Positions 25,683 through 34,209 of a DNA stretch of 58,577 nucleotides are shown one piece after another. The stretch is from Planctomycetota bacterium (GTDB lineage Bacteria; Planctomycetota; Uabimicrobiia; Uabimicrobiales; Uabimicrobiaceae). Each line of letters opens with the position of its first letter. Within the stretch, counting starts at the first letter, position 1. The DNA is taken from the NCBI GenBank assembly GCA_029260735.1, contig JAJDCR010000004.1, positions 1-58,577 on the forward strand. The letters run 5' to 3'. Under the pieces are notes generated by a model that saw only the letters and a program-made list of their open reading frames with translations, ran no database searches and was not told the origin of the DNA. The position numbers and the translations under genes were made by a program.

Positions 25683-26795
25683 TTGATCAGGGACTATAAA
25701 CTTGAGTGCGTTTGTGAGCCAAAAAAGTGTAGTATGAATACAGTTGTTACATTGAACGAAAATTCTCCCCTCGTTCGTATTGTTTGCTCGCAATGTCAGC
25801 AAGTCATTTTAGAGCATAATGGGAAAACCGATACGGTTCCTCTTATGAATATATCTAAACCATTGCCTGGGGTGATCAAGGCTGATGCTCATACGGTTCC
25901 CTTTAATCATTTTCACGTATCAACTGGCCATTTGGATTTTAGCCAAAGTATTGCTAAGGGAGTTTTGCCTCAGTTTGACCAATTCACCATTCAAAAACAT
26001 TTAGGTTCTGGGGGAACGGGCAATGTTTATTTGGCGGAAAATGAAAGCAAAGAACTTGTTGCGATTAAGCTTTTACGTAAACCAGAAAACCCTGAAATGT
26101 TAGAATATTTTATTCGAGAGGCACAAATTCTTTTCGAAATGGATCATCCGAATATTGTTCGTTTAAAAGGACAAGGAAATTTTCAGGGTTCACCTTACAT
26201 TGTGATGGAATATATCAAGGGGAAAAGCTTAGAGTATGTTTTAAAGAAAAAACGACTCCCTCCTTTAAATGCTACAAATATTGTTTATCATGTCCTGAAA
26301 GCTCTTAAGCATGCTTATCAGTTTCAAGTGATTCACAGGGATATTAAACCAGGAAATATTCTCTTAACTTCCCAAGGGGAGGTTAAGGTTATTGATTTAG
26401 GGTTGTGTAAAATAGTGGATGATACTTACAATATAACGAATACTGGGCAGGTGATGGGAACAATGTTTTATATGCCCCCAGAGCAATTTGTCGATAGTAA
26501 AAGAGTCGATCATTGTTCTGATATTTATGCAACAGGTGCTACTCTTTATCATGCCTTGTCGGGAGTTCCTCCCTACGAAGAGTACTCGGACGATGTCCAA
26601 AAACTTTTGGAAGCAAAATCTAAAGATATCTATATTCCTCTAGAAGAAAGACACCAAGATATTCCCCCTGGGTTGATTAATATAACGAAAAAAGCAATGG
26701 CTCATAGCCCGAAAGATCGCTATAGCCACCCCCAAGAAATGAGAGAAAGCCTCTCGATTGTCTACAAGCAATTAGCGGAGCAACTCTCCTCATGA
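25683..26795 (+). CDS. Hanks-type Ser/Thr protein kinase with N-terminal Cys-rich region
   Basis: 370 aa. Start is TTG 25683: AAGGGA lies at a suitable distance, whereas the first ATG (25734) has no Shine-Dalgarno and would lose the cysteines. Residues 9-38 carry Cys9, 11, 16, 35 and 38, possibly a zinc ribbon. The kinase domain (about 101-366) has the P-loop 'GSGGTGNV' (108-115), Lys129, 'HRDIKPGN' (218-225) and 'DLG' (238-240) in place of DFG, and 'PPEQ'. Catalytic residues are present, so activity is likely. No membrane helix, so it is cytoplasmic. ATGA overlap couples it to the dehydrogenase that follows. Confidence 0.93.
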   Translation: MIRDYKLECVCEPKKCSMNTVVTLNENSPLVRIVCSQCQQVILEHNGKTDTVPLMNISKPLPGVIKADAHTVPFNHFHVSTGHLDFSQSIAKGVLPQFDQFTIQKHLGSGGTGNVYLAENESKELVAIKLLRKPENPEMLEYFIREAQILFEMDHPNIVRLKGQGNFQGSPYIVMEYIKGKSLEYVLKKKRLPPLNATNIVYHVLKALKHAYQFQVIHRDIKPGNILLTSQGEVKVIDLGLCKIVDDTYNITNTGQVMGTMFYMPPEQFVDSKRVDHCSDIYATGATLYHALSGVPPYEEYSDDVQKLLEAKSKDIYIPLEERHQDIPPGLINITKKAMAHSPKDRYSHPQEMRESLSIVYKQLAEQLSS

Positions 26796-27745
26796 AGCTG
26801 CTCGTTCATATGCTATCTTCTGGAGAGCAGCTCTCAAAAAAGGTGAATAAAAATGTCGAGCTTACTTTTGGAGAAGAGCTTCCTGAAAATCCTCAATACA
26901 AAATTCTTATTGCAGGCCGTCCTCCTGAAAAATTTTTAACGGCCAGTCCGAACTTAAGCCATTTGATTATCCCCTTTGCTGGAATCCCCCGCTCTGTGCG
27001 TGATATGATGAGGGAATTTCCCGATATTAGTTTACATAATATTCATCACAATGCCTCTATGACAGCAGAAATGGCAATGTCTCTGCTTCTGAGTGCATCG
27101 AAACTTATTCCTTCCATTGACCAAGACTTTCGAAAACAAGGCTGGGAATCTCCTCATCGGATGACCCCCTCTCAAGTTTTGGCTGGAAAAACAGCTTTAA
27201 TTCTGGGGTTTGGAGCGATTGGGCAAGAAATTTCTCGGATGTGCCAAGGCTTTTCTTTGAAGGTAAAAGTGGTTCGTCATAAAGGGAAAATGGAAAAAAA
27301 AGGAGAGGTGGAACTCTACGGGAGTGAAGATCTTTTTGCCTTATTGCCAGAAGCCGATTTTTTGATTATTTGTCTTCCCGAGACCGAAAAAACCAAAGGA
27401 CTTCTCCAGCAAAAAGAACTTGCTTTGCTCCCTTCTCGTGCAACTATTGTCAATGTGGGAAGAGCTTCTGTTATAGATGAAAAGGCTCTTTATAATGTCT
27501 TAGCAAATAAGAAAATCCATGCTGCAGGACTGGATGTTTGGTATCAATATCCGGGAGAAGAAAAGGTCTCTCTACCTGCCCAATGCCCTTTTTGGGAACT
27601 AGATAACGTTGTCATGAGCCCTCATCGAGCTGGCCGAGCAAAAGAAGCCGAGGAGGCTCGTGTAGAGCACTTAGCACGGCTTTTGAATTTAGCAGCCCAA
27701 AATAAGCCGATACCTAACTTGGTCGACTTATTTTTGGGCTATTGA
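26792..27745 (+). CDS. D-isomer-specific 2-hydroxyacid dehydrogenase
   Basis: 317 aa. NAD-binding motif in 'ILGFGAIGQEISR' (GxGxxG), 'INVGRASVIDE'-type block (here 'VNVGRASVIDEKAL') with the conserved Arg, and the Glu/His region ending in 'NVVMSPHRAGR' with the catalytic His. The family oxidises or reduces 2-hydroxy/2-keto acids such as glycerate/hydroxypyruvate; the substrate is not evident. The catalytic-domain half is divergent from SerA and it lacks an ACT domain, so it is not a standard SerA. It overlaps the kinase gene by 4 bp. A 15-bp tandem duplication lies over its stop codon. Confidence 0.9.
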   Translation: MKLLVHMLSSGEQLSKKVNKNVELTFGEELPENPQYKILIAGRPPEKFLTASPNLSHLIIPFAGIPRSVRDMMREFPDISLHNIHHNASMTAEMAMSLLLSASKLIPSIDQDFRKQGWESPHRMTPSQVLAGKTALILGFGAIGQEISRMCQGFSLKVKVVRHKGKMEKKGEVELYGSEDLFALLPEADFLIICLPETEKTKGLLQQKELALLPSRATIVNVGRASVIDEKALYNVLANKKIHAAGLDVWYQYPGEEKVSLPAQCPFWELDNVVMSPHRAGRAKEAEEARVEHLARLLNLAAQNKPIPNLVDLFLGY

Positions 27746-27769
27746 ATCTCAGTCTATTGAGTCTCAGTC
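27740..27769. repeat. 15-bp tandem duplication over the dehydrogenase stop codon
   Basis: TATTGAATCTCAGTC (27740-27754) is followed at once by TATTGAGTCTCAGTC (27755-27769), one mismatch. The stop codon TGA lies in the first copy. Confidence 0.9.
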
Positions 27770-27772
27770 TAT

Positions 27773-28927
27773 CTATGGTTTTTCTAAACTCTGAATCAAT
27801 AGCCCAATATCTTCCCTCCATAGAGTCCCCTCATAGTGAGGATAAGCTTCCTTAGCTATCGCTACAGCTCTTTCCTTTTCCCCCTGTTCAGATAAAACTC
27901 TGGTTTTTTCAGAAAGCTTTTCTAAACTTTTCTTTGCTTGCTGATTGATCTTCTGGATTTCCTTGCGAGCATTATTTTTCCAAGGGTTAGAGTGTTTTTC
28001 GGCAAATTTTTTATAGTACTGAATGGCGTTTGTGAAATGCTGAATTTTAGATTGATTTTGAGCTAGCTGATGAACCTGTCCATAAATCCGATTCATTTCC
28101 TCTTCATAGCTCTTTTGAGCCTGTCGCAATTCGCGACTAAAAGTTTTATTCCCTCGTAAGCTAGGGGTCTTTAAAAGGAGATTTTCTAGGTTTTGAAGAT
28201 AGTCTTGTGCTGATATTCTGCGGTTTTTAAATTTTGCCACTAACTCTTTAAAATCGCTGTTCTCTGGATTTTTCTCACCTTCTTTTTCCTCCTGGACGTT
28301 AGCTATTGCCGATAGAGCTTTATCGGCTAGCTTTGTTCCAGGCACTGCTTTGATCACTTCTTGGAAAATTTTTTCTGCCGCTTCTTTATCTTGCTCCATC
28401 AGCTGGACAGCTTCGTTATAGCGATTCAACTCTTTGTTGTATACATTAACTTGCGTTTCTACTTTATGTCCGACCCAGGCCAAAAGAAACGCTACGTAGG
28501 TAAGGAAAAAGGACTGAGCAAATTTGTTCACTCTTCTAACAGGACGACGCCTTCGGGACTGCTCCGTTTTTTTTGGGCCTTTGTCTTTGCCTTTGCTCTT
28601 TTTTCTTTTTCTCGGCTCTCTTTTTACTTTTTCTGGTTTAGGGGAGTCTGTGATAAAGACAAGAAGGTTCTTTCCCAACTGTATTTTATCTTGAGCTTGG
28701 AGTTTGTGAGTAGTAATACGCTCCCCATTGACCTTAGTTCCGTTAAAACTTCCCAAATCAACTACTTGATAGCCTCCCTGTACGCATTCAATAATGCAGT
28801 GGTCCCGAGAGCATCCTGTACCATCGAGATGAATATCACTATTAGGACAGCGACCAATACGCACATTTTCTTGGCCAAGTTCGTATATTTGGGGAGCCTG
28901 ATCGGGCTGCATCACTTTGAGTTTCAT
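27773..28927 (-). CDS. FHA-domain membrane protein
   Basis: 384 aa. An N-terminal FHA domain (about 1-95) with the phosphothreonine-binding residues in 'VRIGRCPNSDIHL', 'CSRDHC' and 'LGSFNGTKVNG'. A basic linker (about 97-130) precedes one membrane helix (about 136-155), then a helical, coiled-coil or TPR-like C-terminal region outside the membrane. The FHA part faces the cytoplasm and would bind a phosphorylated partner, plausibly a product of the kinase gene that converges on it (25683-26795). That link is inference from position. Confidence 0.9.
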   Translation of the reverse strand: MKLKVMQPDQAPQIYELGQENVRIGRCPNSDIHLDGTGCSRDHCIIECVQGGYQVVDLGSFNGTKVNGERITTHKLQAQDKIQLGKNLLVFITDSPKPEKVKREPRKRKKSKGKDKGPKKTEQSRRRRPVRRVNKFAQSFFLTYVAFLLAWVGHKVETQVNVYNKELNRYNEAVQLMEQDKEAAEKIFQEVIKAVPGTKLADKALSAIANVQEEKEGEKNPENSDFKELVAKFKNRRISAQDYLQNLENLLLKTPSLRGNKTFSRELRQAQKSYEEEMNRIYGQVHQLAQNQSKIQHFTNAIQYYKKFAEKHSNPWKNNARKEIQKINQQAKKSLEKLSEKTRVLSEQGEKERAVAIAKEAYPHYEGTLWREDIGLLIQSLEKP

Positions 28928-29016
28928 CCATGCACCTTATCGTTGAATATTGAGAAAAAAATTTCCCAATAGCTTTATTAGTTGTATAAAAAAATTCTCA
29001 TGTTTTCCAAAGCCAT

Positions 29017-29208
29017 TTGCAATCATTTTTAGATAAAAATTTTTTTTCTCTATATAAATTAGGGGAGAGAAAGCCAAGACAACTTGTTTTTATCTTTCTT
29101 GGTATAGCCTTTGCTTTAAGTTACTTCATCGTTATTGAACAAAAGTCATATGACTTTACTTTTAAACACAAAGTAACCAGATCACTGTCGAATCAAAATT
29201 TTCTGTGA
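29017..29208 (+). CDS. Possible small membrane peptide
   Basis: 63 codons from a TTG start, with one hydrophobic segment ('QLVFIFLGIAFALSYFIV'). No clear Shine-Dalgarno precedes it and the start is non-ATG, so it may not be translated. It lies in the 348-bp divergent gap between the FHA gene and the small secreted protein. Listed because its hydrophobic segment is well formed; nothing else is known. Confidence 0.25.
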   Translation: MQSFLDKNFFSLYKLGERKPRQLVFIFLGIAFALSYFIVIEQKSYDFTFKHKVTRSLSNQNFL

Positions 29209-29229
29209 CGGAGAAGTAGCATATCGGCA

Positions 29230-29258
29230 AAGACAATTTTACTTATTATACCTATAAT
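29230..29258 (+). promoter_or_regulatory. Predicted promoter of the lysine-tail protein gene
   Basis: AAGACA (29230-29235), 17-bp spacer, TATAAT (29253-29258), about 18 bp before the ATG with AAGGAG between. Confidence 0.45.
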
Positions 29259-29275
29259 TTGCAAGGAGATGGAGT

Positions 29276-29725
29276 ATGTTTCATTTTTTACGAACGTTTT
29301 TTTTAGTTTTTGCTGTAGTAACGGTTTTCTTTTTTCCTACAGATATTCAGGGAGAAGAGAAAAAAAGTAAAACGAAACGGAAAAGCTCAAAAATCACCGC
29401 GGAGGGGAAAATACATTTTTACGGCGATCGTTATATTCTGAAAGAGAATGAAAAAGAGCCGGGTAAATGGTACATTCTCTTGGAAAGCCCTATTCTAGAA
29501 GAAATTATTAATAAACTAGATCCTTCTCAAAATTACAAAGTAAAAGGAAAAATCTACAAGTTTAATCGCAATAATTACCTCATGGCTGAGAAAATAACCC
29601 TTGTTACTGAGAAAAAAACTAAAGCAAAAAAGAAATCGAAAAAGAAGAAAAAATCAAAAAGAAAAACGAAGAAAAATAAATCAAAAAAGAAATCAAAGTC
29701 CAAGAAAAAAGACAAAGGACTCTAA
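29276..29725 (+). CDS. Small secreted protein with lysine-rich tail
   Basis: 149 aa. Signal peptide (about 1-25, 'FFPTDIQGEE'), a short Lys-rich linker, a compact about 70-residue domain with beta-strand alternation ('GKIHFYGDRYILKEN', 'WYILLESPILEEII', 'YKVKGKIYKFNRNNYLMAEKI') resembling an OB-fold-like barrel, and a C-terminal about 38 residues made almost only of Lys, Ser, Arg and Thr. The tail would be strongly positive and could bind anionic polymers (LPS, nucleic acid, acidic polysaccharide); inference. RBS AAGGAGATGG and its own terminator make it monocistronic. Confidence 0.8.
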   Translation: MFHFLRTFFLVFAVVTVFFFPTDIQGEEKKSKTKRKSSKITAEGKIHFYGDRYILKENEKEPGKWYILLESPILEEIINKLDPSQNYKVKGKIYKFNRNNYLMAEKITLVTEKKTKAKKKSKKKKKSKRKTKKNKSKKKSKSKKKDKGL

Positions 29726-29794
29726 TTTTAGGTTTCTCCTCAGATTCCTGATTCCCGTAAAATGATGCCACAAGTGACCTGGCATTATCCTTGA

Positions 29795-29824
29795 GCGAAC
29801 TCTTTATAGGGTTCGCTTTTTTTT
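29795..29824 (+). terminator. Terminator of the lysine-tail protein gene
   Basis: GCGAAC (29795-29800) pairs with GTTCGC (29811-29816), short inner pairs extend it, and about eight T residues follow. Confidence 0.8.
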
Positions 29825-29849
29825 GTGCCTGGCGAAAGTCGAGGCTTTG

Positions 29850-30130
29850 GTTCCTGTTGAAATAAGAAAATAAGATTTCGGAAAATCCCCGAAAGGGGAT
29901 AAACGTGAATAGCCCTGGGTTCTTAACCCAGGGGATAATATATGGCGTCCCAAATTCCCCCTGAAGTGAAGGGGTGATACTAAAGATGTTTCGCCCCTTC
30001 AGGGCCATCTGTGGGATATTCTTCATTCCCTGGGTTGGAAACCCAGGGCTATTCACGTTTATCCCCTTTCGGGGATTTTCCGAAATCTCAGGTCACACTC
30101 TAATACCTATATTCTTATTTGAACAGGAAC
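29850..30130. mobile_element. 281-bp inverted-repeat (MITE-like) element
   Basis: Outer arms: GTTCCTGTTGAAATAAGAA (29850-29868) and its inverted copy at 30112-30130, one mismatch. Inner arms of about 60 bp: from GATTTCGGAAAATCCCCG (29874 onward) to about 29932, matched by 30027-30087, including GTGAATAGCCCTGGGTT. A shorter palindrome around the Ser-rich centre (CCCCTGAAGTGAAGGGG, GCCCCTTCAGGG) lies between. There is no transposase; short frames reading through both arms are shadows. It fills the gap between two convergent genes. Confidence 0.75.
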
Positions 30131-30192
30131 TTCGCTCTCCACCCTCGCTACGCGACCATAAACCAAAAACATTCGGCGCAACAGAAACCTAC

Positions 30193-30816
30193 CTAATAAT
30201 CAAAAATGGGTATAATTATCTTTTCTCCCGCTTCGTTTTTCCACTCTATATGATCCAGTCGCTCAGAGCTTGTTTTGGGAAAAAACAAAACTCCCGAGTA
30301 ATCTTTTTTTCCTTCTAAAACGAGAGAAGAAAAAGCTTTTTCTCGGTAATCTTGTCCTAGGGATTTATTTGCATCATCAATGCTGCTATGAAGATCTGAA
30401 ACGAAAAAAGCTCCCGGTAGAAAAAAGAGATAGAAGGGAATGCTGCGGTAATGGCTATACTCTAAATTAAGAATGACTTCTTCAATCGGAGAGGGAGAAA
30501 AAATTTGACCTTTCTCATCGACTGCTGCAAGAGAATTCACATCAATAGAGAGACTTTGAGTAGATAGGTTTTCTATCGAAAAGAAAATGGTAGTGTAGTC
30601 ATTTTTTATATTATGGGCAAAATATTCTATTAGTTCTTGTTTACTTAGCTCATAGGCCAGAAAACATAGATTTTTTTGACGAATGTGTTGAGGGTTTTCT
30701 TGAGTAGGACTCTTTTTGAGCTTCTCTAAAGAAGCTGCTTGGTAGGAAACCGTGCAACTGCATAAAGTCAGGATAAATAGACAAATATATATTTTCCCCA
30801 TAAGATTATTTTTCAT
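30193..30816 (-). CDS. Small lipoprotein of unknown function
   Basis: 207 aa. Lipobox 'LTLCSC' after a hydrophobic N-terminus indicates lipid anchoring. The mature part has a beta-sandwich look: 'YTTIFFSIENLSTQSLSIDV', 'SLAAVDEKGQIFSPSP', 'SGVLFFPKTSS', as in DUF4352/LEA-like secreted domains, with an odd hydrophobic stretch in the middle ('FYLFFLPGAFFV'). It starts 8 bp after the large TPR membrane protein, so the two are probably one transcript. Function unknown. Confidence 0.75.
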   Translation of the reverse strand: MKNNLMGKIYICLFILTLCSCTVSYQAASLEKLKKSPTQENPQHIRQKNLCFLAYELSKQELIEYFAHNIKNDYTTIFFSIENLSTQSLSIDVNSLAAVDEKGQIFSPSPIEEVILNLEYSHYRSIPFYLFFLPGAFFVSDLHSSIDDANKSLGQDYREKAFSSLVLEGKKDYSGVLFFPKTSSERLDHIEWKNEAGEKIIIPIFDY

Positions 30817-30824
30817 CCACTCTG

Positions 30825-33800
30825 TTATTTTTCTTCCGGAAGGTATTGCAGTACTTCTTTTATCTTTTTGGTTTCTTCTCCAGAAGGAGCTTTTTCGATG
30901 TATAGCTGAAAAAATTTGCGTGCCTGGGCAAAGTCTTTTTCTTGGTAGTAGAGATTACCTAAATTAAGGTACACCTCTATCATATCAGGTTGAAGAGAAG
31001 ATAGTCTCTCTAAGGTTTTGATGGCTGCGGGTAACTGCTGGGCTCTTTTTTGAGCTGTAGCTAGATTAAAAAGAGTAGACGGAGAGTTCGGAGTAATGAT
31101 TAAAATTTGTTGAAATTTTTCGATGGCTGTTTCCCATTTTTGATTATTGAGAGCATCAATAGCTTGGTCAAAAAACTCTCCGATCTGACGAGATTGAATT
31201 TCTACTTGTAACTTTTGGAGCTCTATTTCTATGTTGGCTAATCTTTTGGCAGCACTGTCTTTCTCTTTACTTGGGGAAGACAATGCTAAATATTTTTTGA
31301 TATGCTTAGTCGATTGTTGAAGTTTACCTTCTCGCTCTTTAAGTTCCTTTAAAGAATTTGTTACACTTGAGCCATTAAGGGACTCTAACCTTTTTTGCAT
31401 TCCCTTTCCTAGCTCTATTAAGGCGAACCCTTCTTTTCCCAGTAGATTTTCTGGCTTGAGCCTATTGAGTGCAGTAAAGTGATGGAATGCTTGATCCCAC
31501 TTTTGCACCTTTAGAAAAATATCTGCCAAAAGAGCATGAGAGTCATAGAAGTCAGGCCAAATTTCGAGACTCTTTTTAAGCTGAGCAATTCCTTTTTTTA
31601 CTTTTCCATTTGTGATAAGTTGGTTGGCTTCGTTATGGTACAGATGGGCTCGAAAAGAGGGGTTTTTAATAGGAAACTTTTCTAGCACTTCAATAGCTTC
31701 TGTAAAACGTTGAGATCGAGAAAAGACAGTAGCTAGCTTCATTCTTAGGTTAAAATTTTGCGGTTCTTGGATGATTTTCATCTGGAGGTTTTTTACCCCG
31801 GCTTCTTCAATGTCTCTCATCGCAAGAAGGAGTTCGGGTGTTGGCTTTTCTTGGCGTGTGGCTATAGGTAAGAGAAGTCTTTCTGCTTCTTTCCAGTCTC
31901 CTTTTTGGGCTAAAGCCATTGCACAGTAGCATGTTGCCATATCGTTATCAATTCCTAAGTCACTCATCTTACGGAAACAAGCTAACGCTTTATCGTAGTG
32001 TTTTTGCTTGAGAAAAAATTTCCCTTGTTCCAATTGCAGAGTAAAAGAAGAAGGATGCTCTTCGCTCAGCTCTTCGAATAGATGCAGAGCTTCTTCATAC
32101 TTATTATTATTTGCCCAGAAAATAGCTTTGCGGAGTTTCTCTTCCAGCTCTATTTCAGACATCCGCTTTTGGATACTCTGCAAAAATTCTTCCGCAGGGC
32201 TGTAATAGGGAAATTTTTCTAAGAGACCTTGGAGCAGACTACGTGTTGTTGCACTGTCTCCCTGCAAAAAAGTTAGCTGGGATAAGTGGTAGATAAAATC
32301 AGGGTCTTCGGGAAAACTTTGGCGAGCTTTTGTTATCCACTTTCCTGCTTTTTGAAGGCTCTCTTTCTCTCTTAATCGATCCAAATTGCCTTTTCTTAAG
32401 TAATTGGTTATATGATATTTCAAGGCATTTTGATCGTTTTTATTGATGCGAAGAGCTTGGTCAAAGAGAAGGCTTGCTTCATCGGTTTTCCCTTCGAGAA
32501 TAGCAATACGCCCTTCTAGAGTGTATTTATCTGATAAATGGGGATTTAATTTACTGCCTTCTTCTAGATCTTTCATCGCATATTCATATTCGTTTAAATC
32601 TAGCCAAGCCGAAGCACGTGCATAAAAATACTCAGGACGAGGATTCTCAAAAATAGGAGCTTTTGTTAGAAGAGGGAAGTTTTCCGAGTTTTTCGCGAAA
32701 ATTACGACAATATGATCTAAATAGGTTAAATGCCACTCTGGGCTTTCTGATAAAAAGAAAAGCAACCTTTTATTTTTATATATGCGGTGGTCAAGAATTA
32801 CCAAGGAAAAATTTAAACGCCGAGCTATAGATTCAAAAGCTTTTGTCGATCGACGTACTTGCTCTAGCTCTAGATAGTGTTCGGGAGAATAGCGATAGCT
32901 TCTCTCGTCCATAAAAATGGAACCTGGAGCCAAACGAGAGAGAAACCCTCCCAAAGAAGGATCGTTGAAAAAGCGGGGAGGTAAAGTTTTTTCAGAGAAC
33001 ACTCTCTCCAGCTCCCAAGGGATCTTTTCTGTTTTATTTTTGGGCACATATTTTTGAAACAAACTAAGATGAACGGAACCTATTACAAAAACTATCAATA
33101 GAAACAAAGCTCCTTGTCCTAGCCTTTCAATGGATCTAAGGGGAGAAAACTTCTCTTTTAAGAAAGAAAGTATATCTTTTTCCGAGAGAATAAGAGCACA
33201 TAAAAATACCAAACAAATATTCCAGACCGGAAAAAAATAAGATAGAACTATCCAAAGCACCAGTATTGTTACGAAAGAACGTCGATGAGGAAGAGTAAAA
33301 ATAGCTCCCAGTGCTAGAGTAGCGATACTCCATATTACTACTCGATTTTCTATTGGGAGAGAAGTGCTTTGCATATAGTTGAATGCTCTTTCCCACTCCA
33401 AATAAGTTGTAGGTGAAAAGAAAAACATGAGTAAGGAAAAAAGAAGGGGCTTATACACTTGCACAAAGAAACTAGGCTTGGCAATAAAAAACAAAAAAAC
33501 ACTTCCTGGAACAAAGATGTAACTAGGATCTGTATTAGACCAAAGTAAGCAGAGAGGGACTAAATACCAGCAAACCCGAGGATTATCCAAAGTACGTCGT
33601 AGGATAACAACAAGGCTTCCTCCTAAAGCAAAGAGAAAAACATGAGAACTAGGGTAAGCAAGAGAGTAGATTCCTAGAAGAGATACTAAAGAGAAAATGA
33701 GTTTTGCAGAAAATGAGTTTCGAATAGAGGAGAATATAGAGAAGGCCAGGAGGTATGAGATATAAGATAATAAGCCAAAAAAAGATAAGGGGACAACCAA

Positions 33801-34064
33801 AGAAAATAAGTAAAGGACAGAATCACCCAGCCAGAAAAAATTTTTACCTTGGTCATGGGTTAGTAGGTAGGTTATGGGCTCTGTTTTTAGCCATTGATGC
33901 TTTGCAATGATTTCTTTTCCCATGCTGAGATGAGAAAAAAAGATATCATGTTGGATGGGGCGGAGAAAAAAAATGGCAAGAAAACATAGGAAAAAAATCC
34001 ATGCAACATTAGATATGGCTCGAGCGTAAAGGCTCAAAAATGGCTTATCCATATGTTTCCCCAC
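30825..34064 (-). CDS. Polytopic membrane protein (GT-C-like) fused to a TPR domain
   Basis: 1079 aa. The first about 350 residues hold about nine membrane helices; the first periplasmic loop ('DIFFSHLSMGKEIIAKHQW...EPITYL') has the layout seen in GT-C proteins related to PMT/GT39. After a mixed region (about 355-470), the rest is TPR repeats ('ASAWLDLNEYEYAMKDLEEG', 'ALRINKNDQNALKYHI', 'LFNLATAQKRAQQLPAAIKTL', 'NLGNLYYQEKDFAQARKFFQ'). Protein glycosylation or polymer transfer with a scaffold domain is a possible role. Catalytic activity is not proven by motifs alone. It follows the terminator at 34111-34163. Confidence 0.8.
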   Translation of the reverse strand: MGKHMDKPFLSLYARAISNVAWIFFLCFLAIFFLRPIQHDIFFSHLSMGKEIIAKHQWLKTEPITYLLTHDQGKNFFWLGDSVLYLFSLVVPLSFFGLLSYISYLLAFSIFSSIRNSFSAKLIFSLVSLLGIYSLAYPSSHVFLFALGGSLVVILRRTLDNPRVCWYLVPLCLLWSNTDPSYIFVPGSVFLFFIAKPSFFVQVYKPLLFSLLMFFFSPTTYLEWERAFNYMQSTSLPIENRVVIWSIATLALGAIFTLPHRRSFVTILVLWIVLSYFFPVWNICLVFLCALILSEKDILSFLKEKFSPLRSIERLGQGALFLLIVFVIGSVHLSLFQKYVPKNKTEKIPWELERVFSEKTLPPRFFNDPSLGGFLSRLAPGSIFMDERSYRYSPEHYLELEQVRRSTKAFESIARRLNFSLVILDHRIYKNKRLLFFLSESPEWHLTYLDHIVVIFAKNSENFPLLTKAPIFENPRPEYFYARASAWLDLNEYEYAMKDLEEGSKLNPHLSDKYTLEGRIAILEGKTDEASLLFDQALRINKNDQNALKYHITNYLRKGNLDRLREKESLQKAGKWITKARQSFPEDPDFIYHLSQLTFLQGDSATTRSLLQGLLEKFPYYSPAEEFLQSIQKRMSEIELEEKLRKAIFWANNNKYEEALHLFEELSEEHPSSFTLQLEQGKFFLKQKHYDKALACFRKMSDLGIDNDMATCYCAMALAQKGDWKEAERLLLPIATRQEKPTPELLLAMRDIEEAGVKNLQMKIIQEPQNFNLRMKLATVFSRSQRFTEAIEVLEKFPIKNPSFRAHLYHNEANQLITNGKVKKGIAQLKKSLEIWPDFYDSHALLADIFLKVQKWDQAFHHFTALNRLKPENLLGKEGFALIELGKGMQKRLESLNGSSVTNSLKELKEREGKLQQSTKHIKKYLALSSPSKEKDSAAKRLANIEIELQKLQVEIQSRQIGEFFDQAIDALNNQKWETAIEKFQQILIITPNSPSTLFNLATAQKRAQQLPAAIKTLERLSSLQPDMIEVYLNLGNLYYQEKDFAQARKFFQLYIEKAPSGEETKKIKEVLQYLPEEK

Positions 34065-34083
34065 TTTGGAGTTTCCAGAGAAT

Positions 34084-34097
34084 TAGGGCATGCCCTA
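34084..34097. repeat. Perfect palindrome TAGGGCATGCCCTA
   Basis: A 14-bp self-complementary sequence in the gap between clpP and the TPR membrane protein. It resembles the end sequence AGGGCGTGYCCT of the 8758-9109 element and TAGGGTGTGTCCCTA at 39745-39759, so it may be a decayed end of the same family. Confidence 0.4.
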
Positions 34098-34110
34098 GAA
34101 AATAGTTCTA

Positions 34111-34163
34111 AAAATAGAGCGTATTGTCCCTTTTATATAAATTAGGATCATACGCTCTATTTT
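34111..34163 (-). terminator. Stem-loop after clpP
   Basis: AAAATAGAGCGTAT (34111-34124) and ATACGCTCTATTTT (34150-34163), a perfect 14-bp stem with a 25-nt loop, A-rich on one side and T-rich on the other. It lies just past clpP on the minus strand and probably ends the tig-clpP transcript. Confidence 0.65.
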
Positions 34164-34209
34164 CCCCTCTTCTTATCTCAAAGATAGGCTAAGGAATATC
34201 TCTAAGAGA

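Noticed and set aside
29619..30318. Reading frames on both strands through the 29850-30130 element (for example 29619-30056 minus and 29974-30318 plus)
   Set aside because: They arise from the palindromic arms, have no ribosome-binding site, run into neighbouring genes and would give nearly the same peptide from either strand. They are shadows of the repeat.
30193..30816. Assigning the small lipoprotein to a named family
   Set aside because: The beta pattern is suggestive but no motif is specific; left as unknown.
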